Assembly: GCF_020991085.1 (NCBI RefSeq)
Contig: NZ_CP087719.1
Location: 1,322,001-1,386,000 of the forward strand
Direction of reading: 5' to 3'
Length of the DNA: 64,000 nucleotides
Source of the DNA: Roseomonas sp. OT10
GTDB lineage: Bacteria; Pseudomonadota; Alphaproteobacteria; Acetobacterales; Acetobacteraceae
Part shown: positions 1 through 8,510 of the stretch, piece after piece
Numbering within the stretch: the first letter of the stretch is position 1
Layout of the letters: the number at the start of each line of letters is the position of its first letter
Notes under the pieces: generated by a model
Told to the model about the DNA's origin: nothing
Database searches by the model: none
The model's input: the letters and a program-made list of their open reading frames with translations, nothing else
Program-made: the position numbers and the translations under genes

Positions 1-55
1 GGCCGGCACTACGTCCCGCCGGCCGGGCGGCACCCGCGCTGAGGGCCGGCCGCCC

Positions 56-589
56 CTAGGCCTGGGCGCGGCGCCGGTCGCGACGGGCCTGGGCGTCGCG
101 CACGAACTGCGAGACCCGCCCGACCTCGCGCGGATCGACGCGCACGCGGATGCCGCGGTCCTTGCGGGGGGCGAGGCCGGGATTCGCGGTCTGGCCGCTC
201 TCCGGATGCGCCGCCTCCTGTCCCTGGCGCCGGGCCAGGGCGGCGCGCAGCCGGGCGTTGTTCCGCTCCCGGCGCTTCAGGCCGTTGAGGGTGTCGAGCC
301 GGGCATTCACCCGCTTCAGGGCCTGGGCAAAGACCTGCTTCTTGGCGGCCAGGCCGCGCTCGCTCGCGGCCTCGGCGCCTGGGCTGCGGGCGTCCGCCTT
401 GCCGCGCCGGGCGCGCCGGCGGCCGCTGATCAGGTCGCGGTTGCGGTTGCGCTGCTGCCGCAGCCACCGGGCGAGCTCCAGCACTTCCTCCTGCGGCAGC
501 CCGTCCAGCAGGGGGTAGTGGCTGCGCAGGATCGGCTCGCGCTCGTTCTCGGACAGCAGGCCGAGCTCGCCGGCCAACGGGATTCCCAA
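56..589 (-). CDS. conserved hypothetical protein, basic, 177 aa
   Basis: I do not recognise a family. The protein is rich in Arg, Ala and Gln, very basic, and has no signal peptide or membrane segment. The first ~50 residues look like a folded N-terminus (…LLDGLPQEEVLELARWLRQ), followed by an Arg/Lys-rich, probably helical or disordered remainder, so nucleic-acid binding is possible but not shown. The start is a TTG; it is chosen because an AGGAG box lies about 6 bases upstream, and no ATG alternative has such a site. It is the last gene of a minus-strand series and is separated by 155 bp from the solute-binding protein gene, so it may have its own promoter. Confidence 0.6.
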   Translation of the reverse strand: MGIPLAGELGLLSENEREPILRSHYPLLDGLPQEEVLELARWLRQQRNRNRDLISGRRRARRGKADARSPGAEAASERGLAAKKQVFAQALKRVNARLDTLNGLKRRERNNARLRAALARRQGQEAAHPESGQTANPGLAPRKDRGIRVRVDPREVGRVSQFVRDAQARRDRRRAQA

Positions 590-744
590 GGTGTTCTCCT
601 TCGCTCGTGCGATGTGGCGACGATGCTAGCAGGATGGGGCCGGGCTGGACACAGCGGGCCGGGCGAGGCGGCGCAGCCCGCCCGGCCGGGCCTCCCCGCG
701 CGAAGTTCCGGCGGCCTGCCCGGGGCCCGGGCCGCGGCGCCGGA

Positions 745-1752
745 TCAGCTGCCGCTCTGCTGCTGGCGGGCGGCCAGGACATGCGGCCGCCAGGTTTCCA
801 GCTCCCGCGCCACGAAGGCGGTGGCCTCGGCCGGGGAGCAGGGCCTGGTCTCCAGCGCGATCTCGGCCAGCCGCGCCTGCACGGCGGGCTGCGCCAGCTC
901 GCGGTTCATCTCCGCGTTGATCCGGCTCGCCAGCTCCGGCGGCAGGCCGCGTGGCCCGGCCACGCCCTGCCAGCCGGCGAAGACCATGTCCGGCAGGCCC
1001 GCTTCCGCGAAGCTCGGAACCTCCGGCAGCAGCGGGCTGCGCTGCGCCCGCGTGATGGCCAGGGCCCGCAGCTGCCCGGATTCGACCAGCCCGCGCGCTG
1101 CGGCGACGCCCTCCAGCATCAGCGAGATCCGTCCCGCCATCAGGTCGTTCAGCGCCGCCGTGCTGCCGCGGTAGGGCACGTGCAGGATCTGCGTCCCGGT
1201 CGCGGCGGCAAAGCGGGCCAGGGCGATGTGGGCCACGGTGCCGTCGCCGCTCGACCCGCCGGTCAACTGGCCAGGGGCCCGCCGGGCGGCCTCGACCAGC
1301 GCCGCGGCGTCGCCCCAGGGCGCGTCCGCCTTCACCACCAGGAGGTAGGGCGAGGTGCCGATGATCCCGATATGGGTCAGGTCGCGCAGCACGTCGTAGC
1401 CGAGGTCGGGTGTCAGGCCCGGCGCCAGGGACTGCGGGCCGATGCTGCTGCTCAGCACCGTGTATCCGTCCGGTGCCGCGTTCGCGACATAGGCGGAGCC
1501 GACGGCGCCGGCGCCGCCGGCCCGGTTCTCGATCACCACCGGCCGGCCCAGCCGGTCCTGCATCCGGGCGCCGATCAGCCGGGCCGAGAAGTCCAGCGAG
1601 CCGCCGGGCGGGAAGGGGCTGACCCAACGCAGGGTGCGTTCCGGCCAGGCGGCGGCGGCGGTGGCGCCGGCGGGGCGGATGCGCAGGGCCGGCAAGGCGA
1701 GGGCCGCCGTGATCAGGGGGGCGCCCCGCAGCAGGGTGCGTCGGTTCAGCAT
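745..1752 (-). CDS. Bug/TTT-type tripartite tricarboxylate transporter solute-binding protein
   Basis: Periplasmic receptor of the Bug family (335 aa, usual length 300-335). The N-terminus NRRTLLRG followed by a hydrophobic Ala/Leu stretch is a likely Tat signal ending near residue 30. Typical family segments follow: WPERTLRWVSPFPPGGSLD near residues 34-52, then a Bug-like VIENRAGGAGAVGSAYVA and DGYTVL. These proteins bind carboxylated or other small organic ligands; the ligand cannot be read from the sequence. No tctA or tctB membrane gene is nearby, as is usual for orphan Bug receptors. The start is the ATG directly before the signal peptide; the frame stays open for 61 codons upstream but that part is not protein-like. 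The TauD-type gene and LysR regulator upstream are candidates for the same catabolic function. Confidence 0.88.
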   Translation of the reverse strand: MLNRRTLLRGAPLITAALALPALRIRPAGATAAAAWPERTLRWVSPFPPGGSLDFSARLIGARMQDRLGRPVVIENRAGGAGAVGSAYVANAAPDGYTVLSSSIGPQSLAPGLTPDLGYDVLRDLTHIGIIGTSPYLLVVKADAPWGDAAALVEAARRAPGQLTGGSSGDGTVAHIALARFAAATGTQILHVPYRGSTAALNDLMAGRISLMLEGVAAARGLVESGQLRALAITRAQRSPLLPEVPSFAEAGLPDMVFAGWQGVAGPRGLPPELASRINAEMNRELAQPAVQARLAEIALETRPCSPAEATAFVARELETWRPHVLAARQQQSGS

Positions 1753-2013
1753 CGTGGTGTCGCGTCTCCGGACTTCGCCCCGGGGCGTGGCTGCCCCCGG
1801 GGCCATGGCCGCCGGTCGGGGCTTCCCTGTCGCGGGATGCCCCGGTGGCGGCCGGTTCTGATCGGCCGGGCGCTTCCTTCCCCGGAGCGGGTCGCCGCAG
1901 GGTCCATCGCCCGGCGGCGCGGACCCGCTCCTCAAGCCATGGCCGGGGGCGCCGGGCTGGCGTCCGCGGCCGGTCGCGGCGACGGCGTGGCGCCGCCGCG
2001 CTCAGGTGCTGTT

Positions 2014-2037
2014 CCGATCGGGCACCGCTCCGATCGG
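2014..2037. repeat. pair of CCGATCGG palindromic octamers
   Basis: Two copies of the self-complementary octamer CCGATCGG lie at 2014-2021 and 2030-2037, so they are 16 bp apart start to start. They sit in the 297-bp gap between the dioxygenase gene stop and the solute-binding protein start. The spacing of about one and a half helical turns could be a double operator site or simply chance in GC-rich DNA. Nothing else is recognisable in that gap. Confidence 0.3.
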
Positions 2038-2049
2038 ACGCCGTTTCGC

Positions 2050-2943
2050 TCAGGCGCCGACCGGCCGCTCGCCCGTCACGCTGACGCGCCAGAGGTGGCG
2101 GCGATAGCGCGAGCGGTCATAGGCGCCCGCCCGGTGCATGGTGACGCTGTTGTCCCAGATCACGAGGTCGCCGGCCTGCCAGCGATGCGCGTGGACGAAG
2201 CGCTCCTCCGTGCAATGGGCGAAGAGACGCTCCGCCAGGGCACGGCCCGCCGCGGCGTCCAGCCCCGGAAAGGCGGCCAGCGAGTTGCCGCCGAGGTAGA
2301 TGGCGAGCTGCCCGTTCACCACGTTGCGGCGGATCAGCGGGTGCTCGACATCCGGCAGCCGCGCCCAGTCCTCGGTCGTCATGGTCGGCACGCTGCCGCC
2401 GGCGCCGGGCTGCAGGTAGCGGTTGGCGAAGAAGTAGCGATAGGACTGCAGCGTGCTCAGCCCGGCCAGCCGCTCCCGCTCGGCGGCCGGCAGGGCCTCC
2501 AGGGCGCGCACGGTGCTGGCGAACAGCGTGTCGCCCCCCTCCGGCGGCACCTCCACGCCGTAGAGCAGGGTGTAGCTGGTCGGGTGCTCCAGATAGCCCT
2601 GATCGGTGTGCCAGCCGGTGCCCGACTTCACGCTGCCGATCGCGCGGCCGGCCTCGATGATGTTCGAGAGCACGAAGACCTTGGGCTGCTCCGGCCGGGT
2701 GAACTCCTTCAGCACGTTGTCCTCGAGCGGGCCCAGCAGCGCCCCCAGCGCCGCCAGCTCGTCCGGCGTCACCGTCTGCCCGCGGAAGGCCACCACGCCG
2801 TGGTCGGCGAGCAGCCGCTTCAGCCCGGGGACCTCCGCCGCCGTGAGGCCCCGCAGGTCGAAGCCCTCGACCACCGCGCCCAGCGGCGCGCCCGGCGCGG
2901 GCACGGCCCGGATGCGGGATGGCGTCTCGATCTCGGCCAGCAT
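2050..2943 (-). CDS. TauD/TfdA-family Fe(II)/2-oxoglutarate dioxygenase
   Basis: Predicted cytoplasmic non-haem iron dioxygenase of 297 aa, the usual size for the family. The iron-binding triad is visible: H112 and D114 in WHTDQGY and the distal H270 in WDNSVTMHRAG, with an Arg (R286, in RHLWRVSV) placed to bind 2-oxoglutarate. The reaction is decarboxylation of 2-oxoglutarate coupled to substrate hydroxylation; the substrate is unknown and nothing here argues specifically for taurine. An AGGAGGAAGG ribosome-binding site lies before the ATG. It is downstream of a LysR regulator (72-bp gap) and upstream of a Bug receptor, a layout suggesting uptake and oxidation of one compound. Confidence 0.85.
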   Translation of the reverse strand: MLAEIETPSRIRAVPAPGAPLGAVVEGFDLRGLTAAEVPGLKRLLADHGVVAFRGQTVTPDELAALGALLGPLEDNVLKEFTRPEQPKVFVLSNIIEAGRAIGSVKSGTGWHTDQGYLEHPTSYTLLYGVEVPPEGGDTLFASTVRALEALPAAERERLAGLSTLQSYRYFFANRYLQPGAGGSVPTMTTEDWARLPDVEHPLIRRNVVNGQLAIYLGGNSLAAFPGLDAAAGRALAERLFAHCTEERFVHAHRWQAGDLVIWDNSVTMHRAGAYDRSRYRRHLWRVSVTGERPVGA

Positions 2944-3015
2944 GCTCGTGCCTTCCTCCTGGTCCTGCTGTCTGCGGAGGGGAGGAAAGCGCGGCGTGGC
3001 CTCTCGCGAAAAGCG

Positions 3016-3960
3016 CTAGTTTCCGGCTGGGGGGTGCGGATTTTCCGAACGCTCCGGCGCCTGCCGCATCTCCTCCGCCAGGTGCTCGGCGCAGCGGGCG
3101 GCCAGGGCCGAGAGGGTGCGGTCGCGGCGTGCCAGCAGGGTCAGGCGGCCGCGGGCGAGGGAGGGCTCGCGCAGCGGCACCGCGACGAGGTCGCCGCGCC
3201 GCAGCTCCGGCGCCACGCCGGCGGCGATCTGGAAGAAGACGCCGCCCGCCTCCCGCGCGAAGCGGGCCATCAGGTCGAAGCTGTCCGTCTCCAGCGCCGG
3301 CTCCAGGCTGAGGCTGGAGCGCTGCACCAGTGCCTCCACCAGCGCCCGGCCGCCCGTCGCCATGCCGTCGGGCGCGACGGTGAGGGCGACCGGGTATTCC
3401 AGGCATTCGGCGAGGCGCAGCCCGTCGTGCCCGGCCAGGGGATGCCCGGCGGGCAGGATGGCATGCAGCGGCGCCTGCACCTGCGCCAGCTGGCGCAGGG
3501 CCGGGTCGGGCACGGGGTTGAAGACGAGGCCCAGCTCCACGCTGTCGTCCAGCAGGGCCGCGGTGATGTGCGCGGCATTGGCCATGCGCACCTCGTAGGT
3601 CACGCGCGGATGCTCGGCGCGCAGCCGGGCGACCGCGCGGGGGACGATGTCGCGCGTGGCGGATTCATGCGCGGCGATGCGCACCCGGCCGCGGCGCAGC
3701 CCGCGCAGCGCCTCGAGCTGCTGCCGGGTCGCCTCGAAGTCGCGGCGCTGGCGGCGGATATGGGCGAGCAGCGTCTCCCCCGCCGCCGTCGCCCGCATGC
3801 CGCGTGGCAGCCGCTCGAACAGCTCCACCCCGAGTTCCTGCTCCAGGTCGAGAAGCTGCCGGTTCACCGCCGAGGCGGCGACGTTCAGCCGCTGCGCCGC
3901 CTTGCGCACGGAGCCCGCGCGGGCGATCGCGTCCATGTAGAGCAGCGCGCGCGGCAGCAC
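3016..3960 (-). CDS. LysR-family transcriptional regulator
   Basis: A 314-aa regulator. The N-terminal winged helix-turn-helix occupies about residues 1-60 (GSVRKAAQRLNVAASAVNRQ is the recognition region), followed by a linker helix and a periplasmic-binding-protein-like effector domain. The start is GTG, 15 bp after the dut stop codon; an internal ATG eight codons later would cut into the first helix, so the GTG is preferred. It is transcribed in the same direction as the dioxygenase and solute-binding genes below it, so it may control itself and them, but LysR proteins are usually divergent from their targets and here no divergent gene exists. Confidence 0.85.
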   Translation of the reverse strand: MLPRALLYMDAIARAGSVRKAAQRLNVAASAVNRQLLDLEQELGVELFERLPRGMRATAAGETLLAHIRRQRRDFEATRQQLEALRGLRRGRVRIAAHESATRDIVPRAVARLRAEHPRVTYEVRMANAAHITAALLDDSVELGLVFNPVPDPALRQLAQVQAPLHAILPAGHPLAGHDGLRLAECLEYPVALTVAPDGMATGGRALVEALVQRSSLSLEPALETDSFDLMARFAREAGGVFFQIAAGVAPELRRGDLVAVPLREPSLARGRLTLLARRDRTLSALAARCAEHLAEEMRQAPERSENPHPPAGN

Positions 3961-3975
3961 GGCACCGGCTCCGGC

Positions 3976-4449
3976 TCAGCCGGGGCCGCCACTCCCGGGA
4001 TGGCCCGTGCCGGTGGAGCCGAAGCCGCCCTCGCCGCGCGCGGTGTCCGGCAGCGCCTCCACCACCTCCCAGGCGGCGCGAACGACCGGGGCCAGGATCG
4101 CCTGGGCGATGCGCATGCCGCGCTCGACGGTGAAGGGCTCGGCCCCGGCGTTCCACAGCAGCACCTGCAGCTCGCCGCGATAGTCCTCGTCGATGGTGCC
4201 GGGGCTGTTGGGCATGGTCAGCCCGTGGCGCAGGGCGAGGCCGGAGCGTGGCCGCACCTGCAGCTCGTGCCCCGGCGGGATGGCGATGCGCAGCCCGGTG
4301 GGCACGGGCACGCGCCCGCCGGGCGGGATGGTCAGCGGCCCGGTCACGGCGGCGAGCAGGTCCATCCCCGCCGCGCCGGCGGTGGCATAGGCGGGCAGCG
4401 GCAGCCCTTCGCCATGCGGCAGGCGCACCACCCGGATCGTCGCGGTCAT
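3976..4449 (-). CDS. dut: dUTP diphosphatase (dUTPase)
   Basis: Trimeric dUTPase, 157 aa. It hydrolyses dUTP to dUMP and PPi, keeping uracil out of DNA and feeding thymidylate synthesis. All five motifs are present: AGAAGMDL (residues 24-31), [17 protein letters not shown] with the catalytic Asp (D87) and Tyr (Y90), RGMRIAQ, and the C-terminal Gly-rich arm GGFGSTGTG near 141-149 that closes over the nucleotide. The start ATG overlaps the coaBC stop (ATGA), indicating translational coupling. The frame continues open upstream in antiphase to coaBC, but this is a GC-driven shadow. Confidence 0.97.
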   Translation of the reverse strand: MTATIRVVRLPHGEGLPLPAYATAGAAGMDLLAAVTGPLTIPPGGRVPVPTGLRIAIPPGHELQVRPRSGLALRHGLTMPNSPGTIDEDYRGELQVLLWNAGAEPFTVERGMRIAQAILAPVVRAAWEVVEALPDTARGEGGFGSTGTGHPGSGGPG

Positions 4450-5765
4450 GGCCTCTCCCCCGGCACCGGCGGGGCCCCCGCCGTCATCGCGTCCAGTTCC
4501 GCCGCGACCCGCGCGGCCAGCCGTGCCGCGACCGCCTCCTTGGCCATGCGCGGCCAGTCCTCCACCCCCTCCCGCGTGACGAGGTGGACGGCGTTCTCGT
4601 CGCCCCCCATCACGTCGCCGGAGACGTCGTTGGCCACGATCCAGTCGCAGCCCTTGCGCGCCAGCTTGGCCCGGGCGTTCGCCATCAGCGCCTCCGTCTC
4701 CGCCGCGAAGCCGACGACGAGGCGGGGGCGCCGCGCGTGGTGCGACAGGGTGGCCAGGATGTCCGGGTTCGGCACCAGCTCCAGCGACGGGGGCGCCGCG
4801 CCCTCGCGCTTCTTGATCTTGCCCGTGGCGAGGTGCGCCGGCCGCCAGTCGGCCACCGCGGCGGCGCAGATGGCGGCCTCGGCCGGCAGGGCGGCCTCGC
4901 AGGCGGCCAGCATCTCCCGCGCGCTCTCCACCCGCACGACCTCCACCCCGGCCGGGTCGGGCATGGCGACGGGGCCGGCGACCAGCGTCACCCGCGCCCC
5001 CAGCGCGGCCAGGGCGGCGGCGATGGCATGGCCCTGCTTCCCGGAGGAGCGGTTGGCGATGTAGCGCACGGGGTCGATCGGCTCGTGCGTCGGGCCGCTG
5101 GTGACCAGGACGTGGCGGCCCTCCAGGGGACCGGGTGCGTCCCCGGCGGCGATGGCCTCGTCCAGCGCGGCCTCCAGCGCGAGGTCGGGCTCCTGCGGCG
5201 CCGGATCGGCCAGCAGCTCCGCGATGGCGGCGAGGATGGCGGGCGGTTCGGCCAGCCGGCCGGGGCCGCTCTCCGCCTCCGCCATGGCGCCGTCCTCGGG
5301 GCCGACGAAGCGCACGCCGCGATTGGCCAGGATGGCGGCGTTGGCGATGGTCGCGGGGTGCGACCACATCGCCCAGTTCATCGCGGGCGCGACCAGAACC
5401 GGCGCCTGGGTGGCGAGCAGCGTCGCCCCGGCCAGGTCCTCGGCGAAGCCCGCCGCCATGCGCGCGAGGCGGTCGGCGGAGGCGGGGGCGACCACGATGA
5501 GGTCGTGCTGGCGGGCGAGGGCGATGTGGCCGCGCCCCTCGCCCTCCTCCTCCAGCGACCAGAGGTCCTGGGCCAGCGGCCGGCCGGTGATGGCCTGCAA
5601 GGCGTGCGGGGTGACGAAGCGGGTGCCGCCCCCGGTCAGCAGGCCGGTGACCTCCGCCCCCGCCTTGCCCAGCAGCCGCGCCAGCTCCAGCGCCTTGTAG
5701 GCGGCGATGGAGCCGGAGACCACGAGGAGGATGCGCCGGCCGGCGAGGCGGGATGTGTCGCTCAC
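4446..5765 (-). CDS. coaBC: bifunctional phosphopantothenoylcysteine decarboxylase / phosphopantothenate-cysteine ligase
   Basis: Two steps of coenzyme A synthesis in one 439-aa protein: ligation of cysteine to 4'-phosphopantothenate and decarboxylation to phosphopantetheine. The N-terminal CoaC flavoprotein half shows [12 protein letters not shown], the catalytic-His region RGHIALA and the PAMNWAMW motif. The C-terminal CoaB half shows [31 protein letters not shown] and the KIKK loop. The start is a GTG that overlaps the stop of the upstream gene (GTGA), and the 3' end overlaps dut, so three genes are chained. The coaBC-dut pair is a conserved alphaproteobacterial arrangement. Confidence 0.96.
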   Translation of the reverse strand: MSDTSRLAGRRILLVVSGSIAAYKALELARLLGKAGAEVTGLLTGGGTRFVTPHALQAITGRPLAQDLWSLEEEGEGRGHIALARQHDLIVVAPASADRLARMAAGFAEDLAGATLLATQAPVLVAPAMNWAMWSHPATIANAAILANRGVRFVGPEDGAMAEAESGPGRLAEPPAILAAIAELLADPAPQEPDLALEAALDEAIAAGDAPGPLEGRHVLVTSGPTHEPIDPVRYIANRSSGKQGHAIAAALAALGARVTLVAGPVAMPDPAGVEVVRVESAREMLAACEAALPAEAAICAAAVADWRPAHLATGKIKKREGAAPPSLELVPNPDILATLSHHARRPRLVVGFAAETEALMANARAKLARKGCDWIVANDVSGDVMGGDENAVHLVTREGVEDWPRMAKEAVAARLAARVAAELDAMTAGAPPVPGERP

Positions 5766-6415
5766 GGATTGAATCCCCGGGCGTTCGGGTCGAAGGCGCG
5801 CGCGGTGGCGGTGTCGAGCCACGCGGTGACGTTGTGCTGGCCGGCGCCGCCCAGCGAGAAGAGCCGGCCCAGGCCGGGGATGTAGAGCTGGTCCATGAAC
5901 AGGTGCGGCGCCTCCGTCGCCACCACCCGCCGGTCGCCGGGGGCGCCCTGGGCGGTGATCCCCGGCCCGGCATGGGCCGCGAGCAGGATGCCCGGGCGGA
6001 GCCGGACGCGGACGATGATGTCGCAATCCGTCCAGGCGACCGGCAGGGCGAGCTGGTTGCGCGCCATCTCCGCCAGCGGGCTGCCGGCGGTGCGGGCGCG
6101 GTCGAGCAGGAGGAGCATGCGGTCCTCCTCCATCCACCAGGGGGAGTTCAGCAGCGGCTCCAGCCCCGGCGCGCCCTGGCCCAGGTAGCGCCTGGCGGCG
6201 AAGCGGTAGAGCAGGTTGTCCTCCGCCAGCAGCACGCGGCGCTTGGCGATCAGCCCGCCGGTGCGGGCGAAGACGTAGCCCTTGGGCGCGTCCGGATCGG
6301 GCAGGGTGGCCAGCCGCTTGCCCCGCCCGTGCGAGGCGTCGCGCCACTGGTAGCCTTCCGCCTCCAGCCGGCAGTTGCTGTCGCGGTACCAGGCCTCGTT
6401 GGCGGCGGCGGCCAT
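5762..6415 (-). CDS. conserved hypothetical protein, 217 aa, between ubiE and coaBC
   Basis: I do not recognise this protein. It has 217 residues, no signal peptide and no membrane segment; several Trp/Tyr-rich conserved-looking stretches ([51 protein letters not shown]) suggest a single globular domain. It starts 13 bp after ubiE and overlaps coaBC by 4 bp, so it is clearly co-transcribed with housekeeping cofactor genes. In many alphaproteobacteria this position is held by ubiB; this protein is much shorter and shows no ABC1/ADCK kinase motifs. Confidence 0.75.
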   Translation of the reverse strand: MAAAANEAWYRDSNCRLEAEGYQWRDASHGRGKRLATLPDPDAPKGYVFARTGGLIAKRRVLLAEDNLLYRFAARRYLGQGAPGLEPLLNSPWWMEEDRMLLLLDRARTAGSPLAEMARNQLALPVAWTDCDIIVRVRLRPGILLAAHAGPGITAQGAPGDRRVVATEAPHLFMDQLYIPGLGRLFSLGGAGQHNVTAWLDTATARAFDPNARGFNP

Positions 6416-6428
6416 GACGGCGCCCCCG

Positions 6429-7166
6429 TCAGAGCCGCCAGCCGGTGTGGATCGCCACGATCCCGCCCGAGAGGTCGCGATGCGTCACCCGCTCCAGCCC
6501 GGCATCGCGCATCATTCCCTCCAGCGTCTCCTGGTCGGGGAACTGGCGGATGCTCTCGGCGAGGTAGCGGTAGCTGTCGGCATCCCCCGCCACCCGCTGG
6601 CCGATCGCCGGCAGCGCCCTGAAGCTCCAGGCGTCGTAGAGCTTCGCCAGCGCGTCGATCCGCAGGCGCGAGAACTCCAGGCAGTGGAAGCGCCCGCCCG
6701 GGCGCAGCACCCGCCGCGCCTCGCGCAGCACCGCGTCCTTGTTCGTGCAGTTGCGCAGGCCGAAGGCCATCGAGACCTTCTCCACGCTGCGGTCCGGGAA
6801 GGGCAGGCGCTCCGCGTCGCAGCAGACGAAGGAGAGGCCGGAGGCGAGGCCCCGCTCCAGCGCCCGGCCCTGCCCCACCCCCAGCATGGCGGCGTTGATG
6901 TCGGCCAGGATCACCCGCCCCGCGCCCCGCTCCTTCGCCAGGAAGGCGACGTCGCCCGTCCCGGCGGCGAGGTCGAGCAGCGTTTCGCGCGGCGAGGCGG
7001 CGATGGCGTTGACGAAGATGCGCTTCCAGACCCGGTGGATGCCCAGCGACATCAGGTCGTTCATCACGTCGTAGCGCGGGGCCACGCTGTCGAAGACCTC
7101 GCGCACGAGTCCCGCCTTGGCGGTGCGGGGTACCTGGCGGAAGCCGAAATCGGTCTGGTCGGACAT
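6429..7166 (-). CDS. ubiE: ubiquinone/menaquinone C-methyltransferase UbiE
   Basis: SAM-dependent C-methyltransferase of ubiquinone biosynthesis, 245 aa, membrane-associated quinone pathway. The start region DFGFRQVPR…VREVFDSVAPRYDVMNDLMS is the signature of the family; the SAM-binding motif I is LDLAAGTGDVAF near residue 66, and MAFGLRNCTNKDAVLREARR is the second UbiE signature. The ATG is chosen because homologues begin a few residues before DFGF; the same frame is open far upstream but runs antisense through the SH3 gene. It heads the ubiE/unknown/coaBC/dut cluster and is divergent from the SH3 gene across a 253-bp gap. Confidence 0.96.
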   Translation of the reverse strand: MSDQTDFGFRQVPRTAKAGLVREVFDSVAPRYDVMNDLMSLGIHRVWKRIFVNAIAASPRETLLDLAAGTGDVAFLAKERGAGRVILADINAAMLGVGQGRALERGLASGLSFVCCDAERLPFPDRSVEKVSMAFGLRNCTNKDAVLREARRVLRPGGRFHCLEFSRLRIDALAKLYDAWSFRALPAIGQRVAGDADSYRYLAESIRQFPDQETLEGMMRDAGLERVTHRDLSGGIVAIHTGWRL

Positions 7167-7419
7167 GCGGCCCAGCCTAGCCCGGCTGCGTGGCGCGGTC
7201 AGCCCGGGGCGGCGCCGGGGCGGCCGGGGGGAGGGGTCGGGCGCCCGGCTCACCGGTTCGTGTCCCGTCCCGTGCCGCGCCCCGGGGAGGCGCGGCGTCC
7301 CGGGTGGAGGAGGGGAGGCCGCCGCGTGGCAAGGTTGCTGCGCCGCGGTGGATTTGCACGTGATCGGGCCGCAGGCGGCTTGACCCGCGCGGAAGGATGC
7401 GTCCCTCAATAGCCCGCCG

Positions 7420-8193
7420 ATGCGACGCTCCCTCATCCTGCCGATGCTCCTGTCCCTCGCGCTGCCCCTGGCGGCGCTGCCGGGCGTGCCGATGGCGCAG
7501 ACCGCCGGCCCCGGCAGCACCGCCTCCCGCCCGGGGAGCGGCGCTGCCCAGCGCCCGCCGGCCCCGGCCGCCTCGCGCCCCTCCGCCGCCCAGGGGACGC
7601 AGGCCAGCCGGCAGCGTTCCGCTGCCCCGCCGCGGCAGGCCCCCGCCCAGCCCTCGACCAAGCGGCGCGCCGCCGCGGCCGGGGCTGCCGCCGCCGCCGC
7701 CGCGGCGCGCCCGGCCCCGCCCCAGCCCGCGCCGGAGCCCGAGCCGGAGCCCGCGGTGGGCGCCGTCACCGGCCTGCCGCTGCCCCGCTTCGCGCCGCTG
7801 CGGTCGGACGAGGTGAACATGCGCGCCGGCCCCGGCACGCGCTTCCCGATCGAATGGACGTACCAGCGCCGCGACCTGCCGGTGGAGATCGTGCGCGAGT
7901 TCGACCAGTGGCGGCGCATCCGCGACTTCGAGGGGACGGAGGGCTGGGTCCACCAGTCCAACCTGGGCCTCGGCCGCCGCACCTTCATGATCCGCGAGCA
8001 CGAGCGCACCCTGCGCCGCCGCGGGGAGGAGGGCGCGAACGCCGTGGCCCGCCTCTCCCCCGGGGTGACCGGGCGGATCCGCAGCTGCGCCGCCGGGAGC
8101 GCCTGGTGCGAGGTGCAGGTGGGCGAGCATCGCGGCTGGCTGAAGCGCGACGAGATATTCGGCGTCACCCCGGACGAGGTGATCGGGCAATGA
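7420..8193 (+). CDS. secreted SH3-domain protein
   Basis: 257 aa. Residues 1-26 form a signal peptide (basic start, Leu-rich core, ending PMAQ), followed by a ~90-residue Ala/Pro/Ser/Gln-rich linker with a pure Ala run and PEPEPEP. The C-terminal ~150 residues are two bacterial SH3-like repeats: the first starts with PLPRFAPLRSDEVNMRAGPG and contains WRRIRDFEGTEGWVHQSNL; the second has RIRSCAAGSAWCEVQVGEHRGWLKRDEIFG. Such domains bind peptidoglycan or other envelope polymers. The stop overlaps the start of the nitrile hydratase beta-like gene by 4 bp (ATGA), an odd coupling of an exported envelope protein to a cytoplasmic-type metalloenzyme. Confidence 0.88.
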   Translation: MRRSLILPMLLSLALPLAALPGVPMAQTAGPGSTASRPGSGAAQRPPAPAASRPSAAQGTQASRQRSAAPPRQAPAQPSTKRRAAAAGAAAAAAAARPAPPQPAPEPEPEPAVGAVTGLPLPRFAPLRSDEVNMRAGPGTRFPIEWTYQRRDLPVEIVREFDQWRRIRDFEGTEGWVHQSNLGLGRRTFMIREHERTLRRRGEEGANAVARLSPGVTGRIRSCAAGSAWCEVQVGEHRGWLKRDEIFGVTPDEVIGQ

Positions 8194-8510
8194 GCGATTC
8201 CGAAGGCATCGCGGCACCGGGGCGCGATCCGCGCGCGGCGCATCACGACCTGGGCGGCCATCCGCGCTTCCTCTGCACGGCGGTGGAGCCGGGGGACGAC
8301 GCCCCGCCCGACGCCTTCGGCAAGCGGGTGGACGCGCTGCGCCAGCTGCTCGGCGCCAAGGGGCTGATGAGCGTGGACGAGATGCGCCGTGGCATCGAGG
8401 CGATCCCCGAGGCCGAGTACCACGCCCTGGGCTATTACGAGCGCTGGCTGCGCTCCATCGCCGGGCTGATGGTGGAGAAGGGCATCGTCCCGCCCGAGGT
8501 GCTGCGGTGA
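8190..8510 (+). CDS. nitrile hydratase / thiocyanate hydrolase beta subunit, N-terminal half (free-standing)
   Basis: 106 aa. The start HHDLGG, the DEMRRGIEAIP segment and GYYERWLRSIAGLMVEKG near residues 63-99 match the N-terminal domain of nitrile hydratase beta subunits, including the Arg that in the family contacts the oxidised active-site cysteines. A full beta subunit is about 210-235 aa; this gene stops after the helical half and the rest is a separate gene that overlaps by 4 bp (GTGA). The same fold is also found in NHase/SCNase cobalt-loading activator proteins, so a chaperone role is the main alternative; since the only other beta piece is the C-terminal half, this protein is probably needed structurally. 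Confidence 0.83.
   Translation: MSDSEGIAAPGRDPRAAHHDLGGHPRFLCTAVEPGDDAPPDAFGKRVDALRQLLGAKGLMSVDEMRRGIEAIPEAEYHALGYYERWLRSIAGLMVEKGIVPPEVLR

Noticed and set aside
1753-2049. Protein-coding gene in the gap before the dioxygenase
   Set aside because: Open frames there are short or antisense with random composition and lack ribosome-binding sites.
607-5064. Very long plus-strand open frame over the solute-binding, dioxygenase, LysR, dut and coaBC genes
   Set aside because: It lies wholly antisense to genes with clear motifs; its protein is Arg/Gly/His/Gln-rich without domains. Such long empty frames are normal at this GC content.
7676-7716. GCC-repeat tract encoding an Ala run in the SH3 protein
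   Set aside because: A compositional effect of a low-complexity linker, not a microsatellite or regulatory repeat with evidence.
8190-8510. Beta-N protein as merely a cobalt-loading activator
   Set aside because: Possible by fold, but the companion gene encodes only the beta C-terminal half, so a structural beta-N partner is needed; kept as alternative, not main call.
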